Source: Palsa-504 sp963795795
Lineage (GTDB): Bacteria > Actinomycetota > Actinomycetes > Streptosporangiales > Streptosporangiaceae
Length of the DNA stretch: 64,000 nucleotides
Assembly: GCA_963795795.1 (NCBI GenBank)
Contig: CAWCJS010000005.1
Coordinates: forward strand, 124,001-188,000
Reading direction: 5' to 3'
Of this stretch, positions 43,005 to 51,297 are shown piece after piece; position 1 is the stretch's first letter, and each line of letters opens with the position of its first letter. Under the pieces are notes generated by a model. That model had not been told where the DNA came from. It saw nothing but the letters and a program-made list of their open reading frames with translations, and made no database searches. A program made the position numbers and the translations under genes.

Positions 43005-43664
43005 CTAGCGCGGGCGGTTGATGATGACCCAGATCGCCCGGGCGGGCACGTCTCCCGCGTTCCAGAACCGGTGCGGGATCGTGGAGTCGAACGTCAGGGA
43101 GTCGCCTACCTCGAGGACGTAGCGATCGAACCCGATCTGCGTGGAAAGAGCACCCTCGATGATGACCGCGTACTCCTGGCCGGTGTGCTGGATGGCGTGC
43201 TCGGCCTCGGGCACGCTCTCCCCCACGCCGTAGCACACCTCGAGGAACTCCACTTCTTTCCCGGCGGTGGCGGTGAGCCTCTCCCAGACGACGCCACGCT
43301 CCAGCGTGATCCGCGGTCGGGCGTTCCGCCGGAGCACGGGTCGGCCGTCGTCGGTCTCCTCCACGGCCGGCGTGTCGTCCCCGGCACCGGCCGGGGCGTC
43401 CTGGGCCGGGTCGAACAGCCGGTCCATCGAGATCCGCAGCGCGGTGACCAGCGCCCAGAGCGTACTTACCGAGGGAACGGCCCGGCCCCGCTCCACCTGA
43501 GAGATCAGGCTGGGCGAGCAGTCCACCCGGCGGGCGAGCTCGCGGGCCGTCATGCCGAGTTCCATTCTGCGGTCGCGCAGCCTCGGGCCGATGAGCATGC
43601 CGCGATCGAGTGAGGGAGGTTCGGCGGTTCCTTCCGCGATCACTCGTGGGGCCACGCATGCCAT
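43005..43664 (-). CDS. XRE-family regulator with C-terminal cupin sensor
   Basis: 219 residues from ATG 43664 (MACVAPRVIAEG). The HTH_3 domain lies at ~30-85: GPRLRDRRMELGMTARELAR, RVDCSPSLISQVERGRAVPS and VSTLWALVTALRISMDRLF. The cupin_2 domain has EAEHAIQHTGQEYAVIIEGA and LEVGDSLTFDSTIPHRFWNA. These regulators sense small metabolites through the cupin and often control nearby uptake or catabolism. A shared 18-bp motif upstream of itself and of the bicupin gene suggests autoregulation and control of the bicupin/ABC genes. Confidence 0.9.
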   Translation of the reverse strand: MACVAPRVIAEGTAEPPSLDRGMLIGPRLRDRRMELGMTARELARRVDCSPSLISQVERGRAVPSVSTLWALVTALRISMDRLFDPAQDAPAGAGDDTPAVEETDDGRPVLRRNARPRITLERGVVWERLTATAGKEVEFLEVCYGVGESVPEAEHAIQHTGQEYAVIIEGALSTQIGFDRYVLEVGDSLTFDSTIPHRFWNAGDVPARAIWVIINRPR

Positions 43665-43717
43665 CCTACCGGCGCGTAAACCAGCCGCCCTGGTCCGCGG
43701 CTGTCGCTCGCGTAAAA

Positions 43718-43736
43718 AAGTTAAACACTGCTTCAC
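43718..43736 (+). promoter_or_regulatory. candidate XRE operator upstream of its own gene
   Basis: AAGTTAAACACTGCTTCAC, 54 bp before the XRE-cupin ATG. It matches the site at 42923-42940 over the first nine bases and most of the rest, in opposite orientation. Confidence 0.55.
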
Positions 43737-43850
43737 GTGGTGATCGGTTCTGACGTATCGATGGCTTTGGGTGTGACTTGGGGCATGGTTGCCCGCTCCT
43801 GAGTTGGCGCGGTCTAATCAGGTCAGATCGTCGGCTCGGGGAGGACAGCT

Positions 43851-45536
43851 GTGGGTGGCGATTCCGGCGGCCGCCGCCTGCACGCCTTCCGCTCGCTGGC
43901 GGGCAACCGGGTGCTGGTGCGCGTCCTCGGCGGGTACGCCCTGTTCATCCTCACCGAATACGCGGTCTGGCTCGCGATGATCATCTACGCCTACAGCCAC
44001 GGCGGCGCCACGACCGCCGGGCTGGTGGCGGTGGTGCAGTTGGTGCCCGCGGCGGTGCTGGCGCCGGTCGCGGCGGCCGTCGCAGACCGGCGGTCACCGG
44101 TGCTCCTGCTCGCCGGAGGGTACCTGGCGCTGGCGGTGGTGGTGGGCGGGATCACCGCCGCGGTCTTGCTCGACGCGCCGTTGGCGGCGTACGGGTGCGC
44201 CGCGGTCGCCTTTGTCGCTGTGACCACCACTCGCCCGGCGCAGTCGGCGGTCATCCCGTCGGTGGCCGTGACCGCCGACCAGCTCACCGCGGCGAACGTG
44301 GTCGTGAGCTGGCTCGAGGCGGCCGGCGTGGTCGTGGCCGGGCTGCTGACCGGGGTGCTGATCTCGCTGGCCGGCCTGGCGAGCGTATTCGCCGTGTGCG
44401 CGGGTCTGACCGTGGGTGCCCTGCTCCTGGTCGCCGGGCTCCGGGTGCCGACGCTGGCGGCCGCCCCAGAGGAGGGCCGTCCCTCGGTGCTGGCCGGGCT
44501 GGCGGAGGGGCTGCGGCTGGCGGTCGGGCGGCCGCGGCTGCGGCTGATGCTGGCCCTGCTGACGGCGGAAGCCATCGTGTCGGGTGCGCTGGACCTGCTG
44601 ATCGTCATCCTCGCGATTGGAGTGCTGCACCGCTCGGAGGCGTGGGCCGGGTACTTGAACGGCGCGTGGGGCGTGGGGGCGCTGCTGGCCGCCACCGCGA
44701 GCGCGGTGCTGATCGGCCGTCGGCTGGGGGTGCCGATCCTGGCGGCCGCCCTCATGCTCAGCGTCGTGGTCGCAGCCCTCTCGTTCGGTCTCGGCTTGGG
44801 GGGGACGGTCGCCCTCCTCGCCGTCGCTGGGGCGGCCAGCACCATGCTGAACGTCGCCCTGCGCTCGATGCTGCAGCGTTCGGTTCCGCCGCAGCTGATG
44901 GGCCGGATCTTCGGCGTCCTCGAGGGGCTCATGTTTGCCGGGTACGCCGTGGGAGCGTTGCTCGTCCCCTTGCTCGTGCACCTAGGTGGTAACCGGCTCG
45001 CACTGCTCGGGAGCGCGGTCGTCATGCCGCTGGCGGCCGCCGTCGGCGGGCGGGCCCTGTTCGCCCTGGACGCGGGGGTTCCGGTGCCGGTGGTGGAGAT
45101 CGCGCTGCTGCGCTCGCTACCGTTGTTCGGCGAACTGCCTGCCCCCGCGATCGAAGGCCTCGCCGCGGCCCTGACCCTGGTTCGCCTGCCAGCCGGTGGG
45201 GTCCTGATCGAGCAGGGTGACCAGGGGGATGCGTATTACGCCGTCGCCTCCGGCGAGCTCGATGCCCTGCAGGACGGGCATTTCCTGCGACGCGTTGGAC
45301 GCGGCGAGGGGGTAGGGGAAATCGCCCTGCTTCGCGCCATCCCGCGCACGGCCAGCGTGGTCGCCCACACGGATGCAGCCGTTTATGAGCTGAACCGGGA
45401 CCTGTTCCTGACTGCGGTGGTGGGCCACGCCGCTACCCAGCGACGGGCGGACCACATCGCCGATGCGCGTTTGGCCACTGGTGGCGCTCCTGATGGCGAC
45501 GGGGCCGCGGGGACCGCCGCGGCGGAGCCGGGCTAG
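43851..45536 (+). CDS. MFS transporter fused to a C-terminal cyclic-nucleotide-binding domain
   Basis: 561 residues from GTG 43851. Residues ~10-410 form twelve MFS_3-type helices (VLGGYALFILTEYAVWLAMI, VAAAVADRRSPVLLLAGGYL, RSMLQRSVPPQLMGRIFGVL). Residues ~420-530 are a cNMP-binding/CAP-type beta-roll: LLRSLPLFGELPAPAIEGLA, LPAGGVLIEQGDQGDAYYAV and GEGVGEIALLRAIPRTASVV, the phosphate-binding-cassette-like segment. The Arg contacting cyclic phosphate is plausibly the one in IPRTAS. Suggests a pump gated by cAMP or a related ligand. Such fusions occur in actinomycetes; the cargo is unknown. Confidence 0.88.
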   Translation: MGGDSGGRRLHAFRSLAGNRVLVRVLGGYALFILTEYAVWLAMIIYAYSHGGATTAGLVAVVQLVPAAVLAPVAAAVADRRSPVLLLAGGYLALAVVVGGITAAVLLDAPLAAYGCAAVAFVAVTTTRPAQSAVIPSVAVTADQLTAANVVVSWLEAAGVVVAGLLTGVLISLAGLASVFAVCAGLTVGALLLVAGLRVPTLAAAPEEGRPSVLAGLAEGLRLAVGRPRLRLMLALLTAEAIVSGALDLLIVILAIGVLHRSEAWAGYLNGAWGVGALLAATASAVLIGRRLGVPILAAALMLSVVVAALSFGLGLGGTVALLAVAGAASTMLNVALRSMLQRSVPPQLMGRIFGVLEGLMFAGYAVGALLVPLLVHLGGNRLALLGSAVVMPLAAAVGGRALFALDAGVPVPVVEIALLRSLPLFGELPAPAIEGLAAALTLVRLPAGGVLIEQGDQGDAYYAVASGELDALQDGHFLRRVGRGEGVGEIALLRAIPRTASVVAHTDAAVYELNRDLFLTAVVGHAATQRRADHIADARLATGGAPDGDGAAGTAAAEPG

Positions 45537-45540
45537 GTCT

Positions 45541-45757
45541 ACTTCAGCGGCGTTGCTGCTCGGTTCACTCCGGTCCGGCGGCGGGTCCAGCGGATCGTGA
45601 ATCGCCGGTTTCACCCGGCCCGATAAGACGCTGACCTGATGATGGCCGTGTTCGTCGGCCACTTAAGGACGCCGTGGACCTAGACATGATTCACGGCGAC
45701 CTCGCTGCCGTCGTGTCGAGGGCGCACTGGAGCCCGCTCACATCTCGTGATGGATGA
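45541..45757 (+). pseudogene. decayed C-terminus of the sensor-like membrane-protein family
   Basis: Directly after the MFS-cNMP stop. Translates as FTPVRRRVQRIVNRRFHPAR, stop, DADLMMAVFVGHL, then in a second frame KDAVDLDMIHGDLAAVV and in a third ALEPAHIS. These match in order the C-terminal segments of the proteins at 20090 and 36805 (VRRRVQRIVDRRFNRARYDA, LQDAVDP and SLEPAHASLW). Several stops and shifts within about 200 bp show true decay, unlike the single-base breaks elsewhere in the window. Confidence 0.75.
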
Positions 45758-45841
45758 GCGAAGGCGGATGAAATTCCGCCCGGTAGTGGGCCCCTCCCCC
45801 GCGGCGAGTTGGTTGCAGCTCGCCGCGGGGTTAGGGATGTT

Positions 45842-47579
45842 TCAGGTTTCGGGGTCCTGCCCTGCGGTGGTGGCGGGCGGGCTGGGTCCGGGGGGCGGGC
45901 TGGGTCCGGGGGGCGGGCTGGGTCCGGGTGGCGGGCTGTGGCTGCGGATGATCTTCCGTGCCGGGCTGCTGTCGACCTCGCTGGTCCCGTCCGGGTGGAC
46001 GGTGAGCTGCCAGCCCATCTCGTGCAACACCACGTGATGGTGCCACCAACAATAGTTCTTCAGGCCCGCCAGGCTGGTGTGCCCGCCGTCCTGGCGGTGC
46101 ACCACATGATGCGGCTCACACGCGGACGCGGGCTGGTCACACCCGCCCGGGAACTGGCACGTCTGGTCCCGCAGGGCCACCAGCCGCCGCAGGTGGACGG
46201 GGATGTCGTCGGTCTGCCCGACGTCCAGCGGCAGCGAGGGGCCGTTCAATCCCTTGCCGAGCAGGTTCCGGCGCAGGAAGGAGGCGACGCCGCCGGGGCC
46301 GGAGACGATCTGCAGGACGGTGGCCAGGATCTGGTGCTCCAGCATGGCCAGCACCTGCGCCGCCCGCCCGGCGTGGCCCGCCTGCTCGGCCTGGGCGCTG
46401 GGGTTGAGGTCGGATCCGGCCTCGGTGACTGCGCCGCCGCCAGCGCCGGTGCCCAGGTCGGCGTCCGCGCCGCCGCCGGTGTCGGTGTCGGTGCCGCGCG
46501 TCCGTGCAGCCGCCGGTGCCGGTTTGGTCCGCTGCCTGCCGGCGCAGGTGCTCGTACTGCACGCACAGCCCGATTAGCTGCTCCACCGCGCCCAGGTCCA
46601 GATCGCCGATGACCACGGGGACCAGGATCGCGTCGCACGCCACCCGGCGGGCCGCATCGCCCTCCAGCCAGGCCCCGCCGTCCCCCGTGCTCACCGACGC
46701 CGCCGCCCGCTGGCCCGCCCACCGCGCCCGATACCCGGCGATCCACGCCTCCTGCAACTTGGAATCCACATCCAGCTCACACAGATCGGCGAACGACATG
46801 TGGACCAGCGCCTTGACCGGCTGCCCGGCCCGCTGCGGCAGCAGACCGGACGCCAGCAGCCGCTTCATCGCCTCGGCGAGCGCGTCGTGGTAGCGCTGCG
46901 GCCGGGTCCGCAGGTCCCCGCCGCCGGCCGGGGCCGACAGCGCGTCCAGCACCGCCTGCACCATCGCGGCGCACTCCGGCGTGAGGTCGCCGCGGACGAC
47001 CCCGGCCCCGTCCAGGGTCGTATCCAGGAACAGCGCCCGGTCCAGCGCCGGATCCCTCCCGTCCGGATCCGGCGGCACGGTCCGGGACCGGATCTCCGCG
47101 CAGATCTGCGCCAGCGCCCGCAGGTCCGCCCCGGCCCGCGCGGCGGCGACGAGGATCTCCTCCGCCTGGGCCCGGAACTCCGCCGGGATCTGCCGGGTCC
47201 ACTTGGCCAGCTGCAGCGCCTGCGACTTGGTGAGCGCCCCAGAGCGGAGCCCGGCCAGCAGCGGCTCATGATCGCGGGGCAGGGCCCGCATGGCCTTGTA
47301 CTGGGCGGCCTGCGCCCGGGTCACCCGGCCCATGTGCACCAGCCAGGCTCCCAGGGTCTTCTGCCCGTCGCCCTGGTGCCCGTCCTGGGCGTCAAAGGCG
47401 GCCAGCATCCGGGCCCACGCCACCGCCCAGACCGCGTCGGCCTGCTCCATCCCCTGCAAGAGCCCGGCCAGCGCCGCGGCCGGCAGGCTCGCCGCGTCCA
47501 GGTCGGCTAGGTGGCCGGCCAGGGCCTGGAGCTGCTTTAGGGTGTCGGCCGCGCTCGGCGGGCCTGTCGTCGTGCACAT
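45842..47579 (-). pseudogene. DUF222/HNH endonuclease-like protein, frameshifted
   Basis: ATG 47579 preceded by GGGGGAGG. DUF222 part: LQALAGHLADLDAASLPAAA, AWLVHMGRVTRAQAAQYKAM and TPECAAMVQAVLDALSAPAG. The frame changes near 46500 in a Gly/Thr/Asp-rich linker and continues with LAMLEHQILATVLQIVSGPG. The HNH motif follows: CQFPGGCDQP, EPHHVVHRQDGGHTSLAGL and NYCWWHHHVVLHEMGW. The tail has three PPPGPS repeats encoded by 18-bp units (45879-45932). The family (mycobacterial 13E12-like) is dispersed in actinomycetes and of uncertain role. The break is probably a single-base indel. Confidence 0.78.
45879..45932. repeat. 18-bp tandem repeat encoding PPPGPS
   Basis: Three units of GGGCTGGGTCCGGGGGGC (45879, 45897, 45915; the third has one T) in the 3' end of the HNH gene. 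Confidence 0.85.
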
Positions 47580-47591
47580 GTGCTGTCTCAC

Positions 47592-47895
47592 CTCCCCCGA
47601 GGCTCAGTTCAGACAGTCTGCGCGCCAACTCCGATCCCTGGAGGGATCTTCGTCTTTATTTTCTAATATGACTCTAACAGCTGCCCCTGACATTTTCGGG
47701 ACGACACACCCAAACTATTCGATATATTTCCGACCTGCCCGGCCGAGCGCCGCAGATGCCCGCCGGGACACGACCCCGCGGACCGCGCATCCGGGTGTCC
47801 CCGGCTCAAGGGAACGGAGCGGGGACACCCGGATGGTGGTGCTGCGGAGTGGTTCGCTGACTGTGGGGGGGGTTTGGGTTGGCTGGGGCTGTTGG
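47592..47895. other. intergenic region with a strong hairpin
   Basis: About 300 bp between the lipoprotein stop and the HNH gene start. It has an A+T-rich stretch near 47650-47730 (TATTTTCTAATATG and GATATATTTCC), likely the HNH promoter, and the long hairpin at 47788-47835. No coding potential seen. Confidence 0.55.
47788..47835 (-). terminator. long perfect stem-loop, terminator-like
   Basis: 15-bp perfect arms CATCCGGGTGTCCCC (47788-47802) and GGGGACACCCGGATG (47821-47835), extended inward by CTC/GAG with one bulged G. About 60 bp downstream of the lipoprotein stop on the minus strand. No T tract, as is common in actinomycetes. Confidence 0.7.
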
Positions 47896-48385
47896 TTAGG
47901 CGACGGTGATGTTGGAGGCGCGGAGCGCGGTGTACCAGGCGGTGTAGTCCTGGGGGGTGGTGCCGTAGCGGGCGCCGGGCTGGAGCATGCTGGCGACGGT
48001 GATGAAGTCGTTCAGCATGCTCACGTAGGCGGCCCGGTGGACGGCGGGGAGCAGGGCCGGGTTCGCGAGGATGGTGCGGGCCTCGGTGCGGACGGTGCGG
48101 GCGGCGGCTTCGAAGACCAGGTGGTTGGCGACGGTGGTGGCCTGGTTCTCGATGACCAGGGCGGAGGCCAGGGCATCGACGTCCTGGTTGAAGGTGACCT
48201 GGGCCTGTCCGCCGGGGGAGGTGAGCCAGCGCAGCGACGGGTCGGCGGCCAGGGCGTGAGCCGGGACGGCCGCGGTGCGGGCGGCCGGGCGCGTGCGCGG
48301 CGGGGGCGGTGGTGTGGTGGGTGATGCCGCAGCCGGCGAGCAGGGCGACGGTGGCGAGGGCGCCGGCGAGGCTGGTGAGCTTCAT
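47896..48385 (-). pseudogene. small secreted lipoprotein, frameshifted
   Basis: ATG 48385: MKLTSLAGALATVALLAGC, a clear lipoprotein signal with lipobox LLAGC, followed by GITHHTTAPAAHAP. The frame then breaks near 48290 and continues as RTAAVPAHALAADPSLRWLT and SPGGQAQVTFNQDVDALASA. It runs on through AYVSMLNDFITVASMLQPGA and YTAWYTALRASNITVA to the TAA at 47896. One missing base in a CG-rich run would restore ~163 residues. The mature part is helical with no recognised domain. Surface-anchored, function unknown. Frames at this locus ending at 47663 are read-through of the wrong frame. Confidence 0.68.
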
Positions 48386-48904
48386 GGTGTCGTCCTCCGG
48401 TCTGGCCGCCGCTTTTGGCTGCTGAGATCAGCTTGTTTCGCGGGGGTAGCGGCGCGGTTTGCCGGAAAGTTGCAGGCCGGTTGCAGATGCAAACGATTGT
48501 CGCAACGAGCGCGTCACAGGTTAGGACAATAGGCAGAAAACAGTCATTACGGAATAGGCACACGGACACCGTGAGAGCACCGGGCGCAGCGCAAGACGCG
48601 GCTGGGCGTCGGATCAGTCAGGCGGTGGATCAGGGATGCGGCGAGGGACCTGGCCAGGGACGCGGCTGGAGGGGGCGGATCAGTCAGGCGATCGATTAGC
48701 GATGCGGCGAGAGATCTGGCCAGGAGACCGGACTGGGGATCGGATCAGTCAGGTGATTGATCAGGGATACGGCGAGGGAGCTGGCCAGGAGTTGGCGCGG
48801 CCAGCCGATGGACGGCGCGGTCCTATCCGGACAGGGACTGGTTGACTGTGCCCGGCGCGGTCCGGATCACGTGTTTGGGGATGGGTCAGGTGGTTGGGAC
48901 TGGG
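48386..48904. other. intergenic region holding 65-bp tandem repeats
   Basis: About 520 bp. The part next to the lipoprotein (48420-48560) is A+T-richer and probably contains its promoter. 48611-48806 is a three-copy degenerate repeat. No convincing coding frame. Confidence 0.55.
48611..48806. repeat. 65-66-bp tandem repeat, three degenerate copies
   Basis: Units start with GGATCAGTCAGG at 48611, 48677 and 48742 and share CGGCGAG-GA-CTGGCCAGG in the second half. A partial fourth unit end (GACGCGGCTGG) precedes the first. About 80% identity by eye; rich in GATC and CAGTCAGG. Noncoding. Confidence 0.82.
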
Positions 48905-49099
48905 TCAGGCGTCATCAGGATCTGGGCGGCCGGGGCGCGGGGCCTGCTGCTTGCGGCGCTTGCGCATGATCGCGATGGCCAGCTTTACGTGCTTTACGGC
49001 GGAGCCGGGAAGGGCGTCGCGGTCGGACTCGGACAGGGCCACCACTCGTTCCAGGAGCGCTATGGCTTGCTCCTCGGCCGTGTCTTTGCGGTGCGTCAC
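48905..49099 (-). CDS. small hypothetical protein coupled to the DUF1707 gene
   Basis: 64 residues from GTG 49099, whose TG overlaps the TGA of the DUF1707 gene (GTGA). Helical and highly charged: DTAEEQAIALLERVVALSES, DRDALPGSAVKHVKLAIAIM, then a basic tail RKRRKQQAPRPGRP. The coupled start and the orderly heptad-like hydrophobics argue that it is real. No known domain. The basic C-terminus could bind nucleic acid or the membrane. Confidence 0.5.
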   Translation of the reverse strand: MTHRKDTAEEQAIALLERVVALSESDRDALPGSAVKHVKLAIAIMRKRRKQQAPRPGRPDPDDA

Positions 49100-49644
49100 T
49101 CCTGGGCCAACCGGAATGAGCCGCCGAGGCAGGTACCGCGCACTCGGAGCAGGGGCTCCTTGAGACTGCCTTCGCGGTCGGCCATGGCTTGCCGGTTGCC
49201 GACCACTAGGACCTGGTTGTTCACTCGCCAGTGAGCAGGGACGGTGATGGTGATCCGCGCGGCGAGGCTCCACACCGTCAGGGTGACCTCGTCCTGGCTG
49301 GGCACGGCGGCCCGCAGGTCAAGGTCGAAGCTGCCGAAGGCGGCGGTCAGCGAGCAGAACCGACCGATGGCGAAGCGTCCGGCTCGCTGAGCGGATCCGC
49401 CTATCACCACGCAGCGGTACGGGTCGACGGCCCGGTAGAGCGCGCCGCGCCGGACGGGGAGCGCAGGCAGGTCCGCGGTCACCGCGGCTACCTGGTCCTG
49501 CGTGCGCGCTGCGAACAGGGCGTCGAGCCTGGCGTTGTGGTCGGCCAGCGATAGCCGACCGGAGGCCACGGCGTCGGCTAGCGCGCTGGCTGCCTCATCC
49601 CGGTCGGAATCGGAGGCCAGGATGCCTTCGGGCGACTGCGTCAT
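49096..49644 (-). CDS. DUF1707 domain protein
   Basis: 182 residues from ATG 49644 (MTQSPEGILASDSDRDEAAS, ribosome-binding site GAAGAGG). The DUF1707 motif continues ALADAVASGRLSLADHNARL and DALFAARTQDQVAAVTADLP. The C-terminal part is beta-rich (RCVVIGGSAQRAGRFAIGRF, ITVPAHWRVNNQVLVVGN), like the cell-wall-active response domain. It sits 28 bp after the GGFAGP-repeat gene and overlaps the small gene downstream. Probable envelope or regulatory adaptor. Confidence 0.8.
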   Translation of the reverse strand: MTQSPEGILASDSDRDEAASALADAVASGRLSLADHNARLDALFAARTQDQVAAVTADLPALPVRRGALYRAVDPYRCVVIGGSAQRAGRFAIGRFCSLTAAFGSFDLDLRAAVPSQDEVTLTVWSLAARITITVPAHWRVNNQVLVVGNRQAMADREGSLKEPLLRVRGTCLGGSFRLAQE

Positions 49645-49672
49645 GGTGATCCTCTTCCTGCGGGAACGGCGG

Positions 49673-51286
49673 CTATCCCGCCAGGAGTTCGGCGATGCGG
49701 TCGGCCCAGTGTTCATCGTGCGGGACCTGGGCGATCAGGGCCGAGGTCAGCATCGTCGGGAGGGCAGCGGGCCGGGCCGGGGCGGCCAGGCCTTCGGCGT
49801 GGAGGGCCGCGACCTGGAACCCGGCGTCGTCGAGGGCCCGGTTGATCGCGGCCAGCGCGTTGGCGCCCTCGGCCCGGTACACGAAGGTCATCGGCTCGGG
49901 GTGGTTGAGCTCCTCGTAGACGACGCGGCCTGGGCAGGTGCCGAGCGCGAAGGCGAGCACGGTGGGATCCTGGCCGCTCGTGGTCAGGGCCGACAAGTCC
50001 TCGGTCGCGGGCGTCAGGCGCCCGCGCGTCATGTCGGGCCTTTGGGTCATGGGCCGCTGCTCGCGGGAGTTCATCCCAGCGCCGAGCGCGCGGAACGCCC
50101 AGTAGTCGCCGTAGGCGCCGTATCCGGAGGCGTACCCGAAGGGGCCGCCTGGACCACCGAAACCGCCTGGCCCCGCGAACCCGCCGGGTCCGGCAAAGCC
50201 CCCAGGTCCCGCGAAGCCCCCGGGCCCGGCGAACCCGCCAGGGCCGGCAAAGCCCCCTGGCCCAGCGAACTCGCCGGGACCGCCGAACCCGCCAGTTCCG
50301 GCGAAGCCTCCTGGTCCGGGGAAGCCGCCCGGACCGGCGAACTCACCTGGTCCCATTGGGGGGCCACCGGACATGATTCCGGCCGCCATCATCCCCGGCA
50401 GGCCTGGTCTGAACGAGCCACCGGGGCTCTCGTGCTGGCCGATGTGCGGCGTGGCGGCGTGATCCTGCCAAGGTGTTACGCCGACCGCGGGCCGGCGCAC
50501 CGAGGCTAGCTGCTTGAATCCGAGCGCGAGGCCGGTCCGGCGGGCCAGTTCGGCGACCTGGCCCCGGCGGTCTGGTAGCACCGCGATCTGGACCAAGGTG
50601 CTGGTCAGGTCGGGGTGAATGCCGTCTAGCGTGCCGGCCGGGACGGCCACGCCGTCGCGTAGCAGCCCGGCCGCCTCGCGCAGGGCCATGGGGTCAAGCC
50701 CAGGCAGGAGGGAGGCCAGGAAGGCGGCCGTTCGGCCGCGAGCCTCGCGCAATCGGTCGGTCAGCAGGCCGGCCAGCTCGTCGGTCCGGCGGCCGAGCTG
50801 GGATAGGACCACGGGATCCCGTCCCGTCACTCCTACCGTGATCACGTAATCGTGGACCTGGACGGCGTCGACGAAGGAAAAGCTGATCCGCTCGGTGGCC
50901 GTGGCGCCGATGACTAGCAACGCGTCGTCGTAGACCCGGACCTCAGCGGCGTCGCTGCCGCTGCGGGCGGAGAAGACGGTCGCATCGCCCACGGCCGCGA
51001 CGGCGGAGGCGGCGGCGTCACCGCGGCCGTCGCGGAGTTCGGCGAGCAACTGGGTGCGCATGACGCCGAGCCGACTGAGTTCGATGGCGTTGCCGTCGGC
51101 CAAGGTGACCCGCACGGTGAACGGCTGGGGCTCGGTGACGGAGGAGATCTGGCCGAACGGGACGCGCAGGACGGCACCCGACGTTGGTGCGAGCACCAGC
51201 GCCCCGCCTGCCACCTCGACGTCGGCGCTGCCGTCCTCGCGTGGATCGCCCGCCGGGGAGAGTATCCGGTACTGGGCCGCGCTCAC
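49673..51286 (-). CDS. hypothetical protein with GGFAGP repeat linker
   Basis: About 537 residues from GTG 51286 (VSAAQYRILSPAGDP); a GTG at 51319 would overlap the upstream gene. The N-terminal ~290 residues look like two PH-like or beta-sandwich modules (VLRVPFGQISSVTEPQPFTV, ERISFSFVDAVQVHDYVITV) and a helical part. Residues ~320-400 are a Gly/Pro/Phe repeat with at least nine GGFAGP-like hexapeptides. The C-terminal ~100 residues are globular (ANALAAINRALDDAGFQVAA). No catalytic motif. It lies between zinc-ribbon and DUF1707 genes in one operon. The low-complexity linker could drive condensation, which is speculation. Confidence 0.7.
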   Translation of the reverse strand: MSAAQYRILSPAGDPREDGSADVEVAGGALVLAPTSGAVLRVPFGQISSVTEPQPFTVRVTLADGNAIELSRLGVMRTQLLAELRDGRGDAAASAVAAVGDATVFSARSGSDAAEVRVYDDALLVIGATATERISFSFVDAVQVHDYVITVGVTGRDPVVLSQLGRRTDELAGLLTDRLREARGRTAAFLASLLPGLDPMALREAAGLLRDGVAVPAGTLDGIHPDLTSTLVQIAVLPDRRGQVAELARRTGLALGFKQLASVRRPAVGVTPWQDHAATPHIGQHESPGGSFRPGLPGMMAAGIMSGGPPMGPGEFAGPGGFPGPGGFAGTGGFGGPGEFAGPGGFAGPGGFAGPGGFAGPGGFAGPGGFAGPGGFGGPGGPFGYASGYGAYGDYWAFRALGAGMNSREQRPMTQRPDMTRGRLTPATEDLSALTTSGQDPTVLAFALGTCPGRVVYEELNHPEPMTFVYRAEGANALAAINRALDDAGFQVAALHAEGLAAPARPAALPTMLTSALIAQVPHDEHWADRIAELLAG

Positions 51287-51297
51287 GGTGGCGTCAG

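Noticed and set aside
45842..47579. HNH gene as a sign of prophage or group II intron
   Set aside because: No integrase, capsid, reverse transcriptase or attachment repeats nearby; DUF222/HNH proteins are dispersed chromosomal genes in actinomycetes.
48611..48806. CRISPR array
   Set aside because: Units are adjacent and degenerate without unique spacers, and no cas gene is present.
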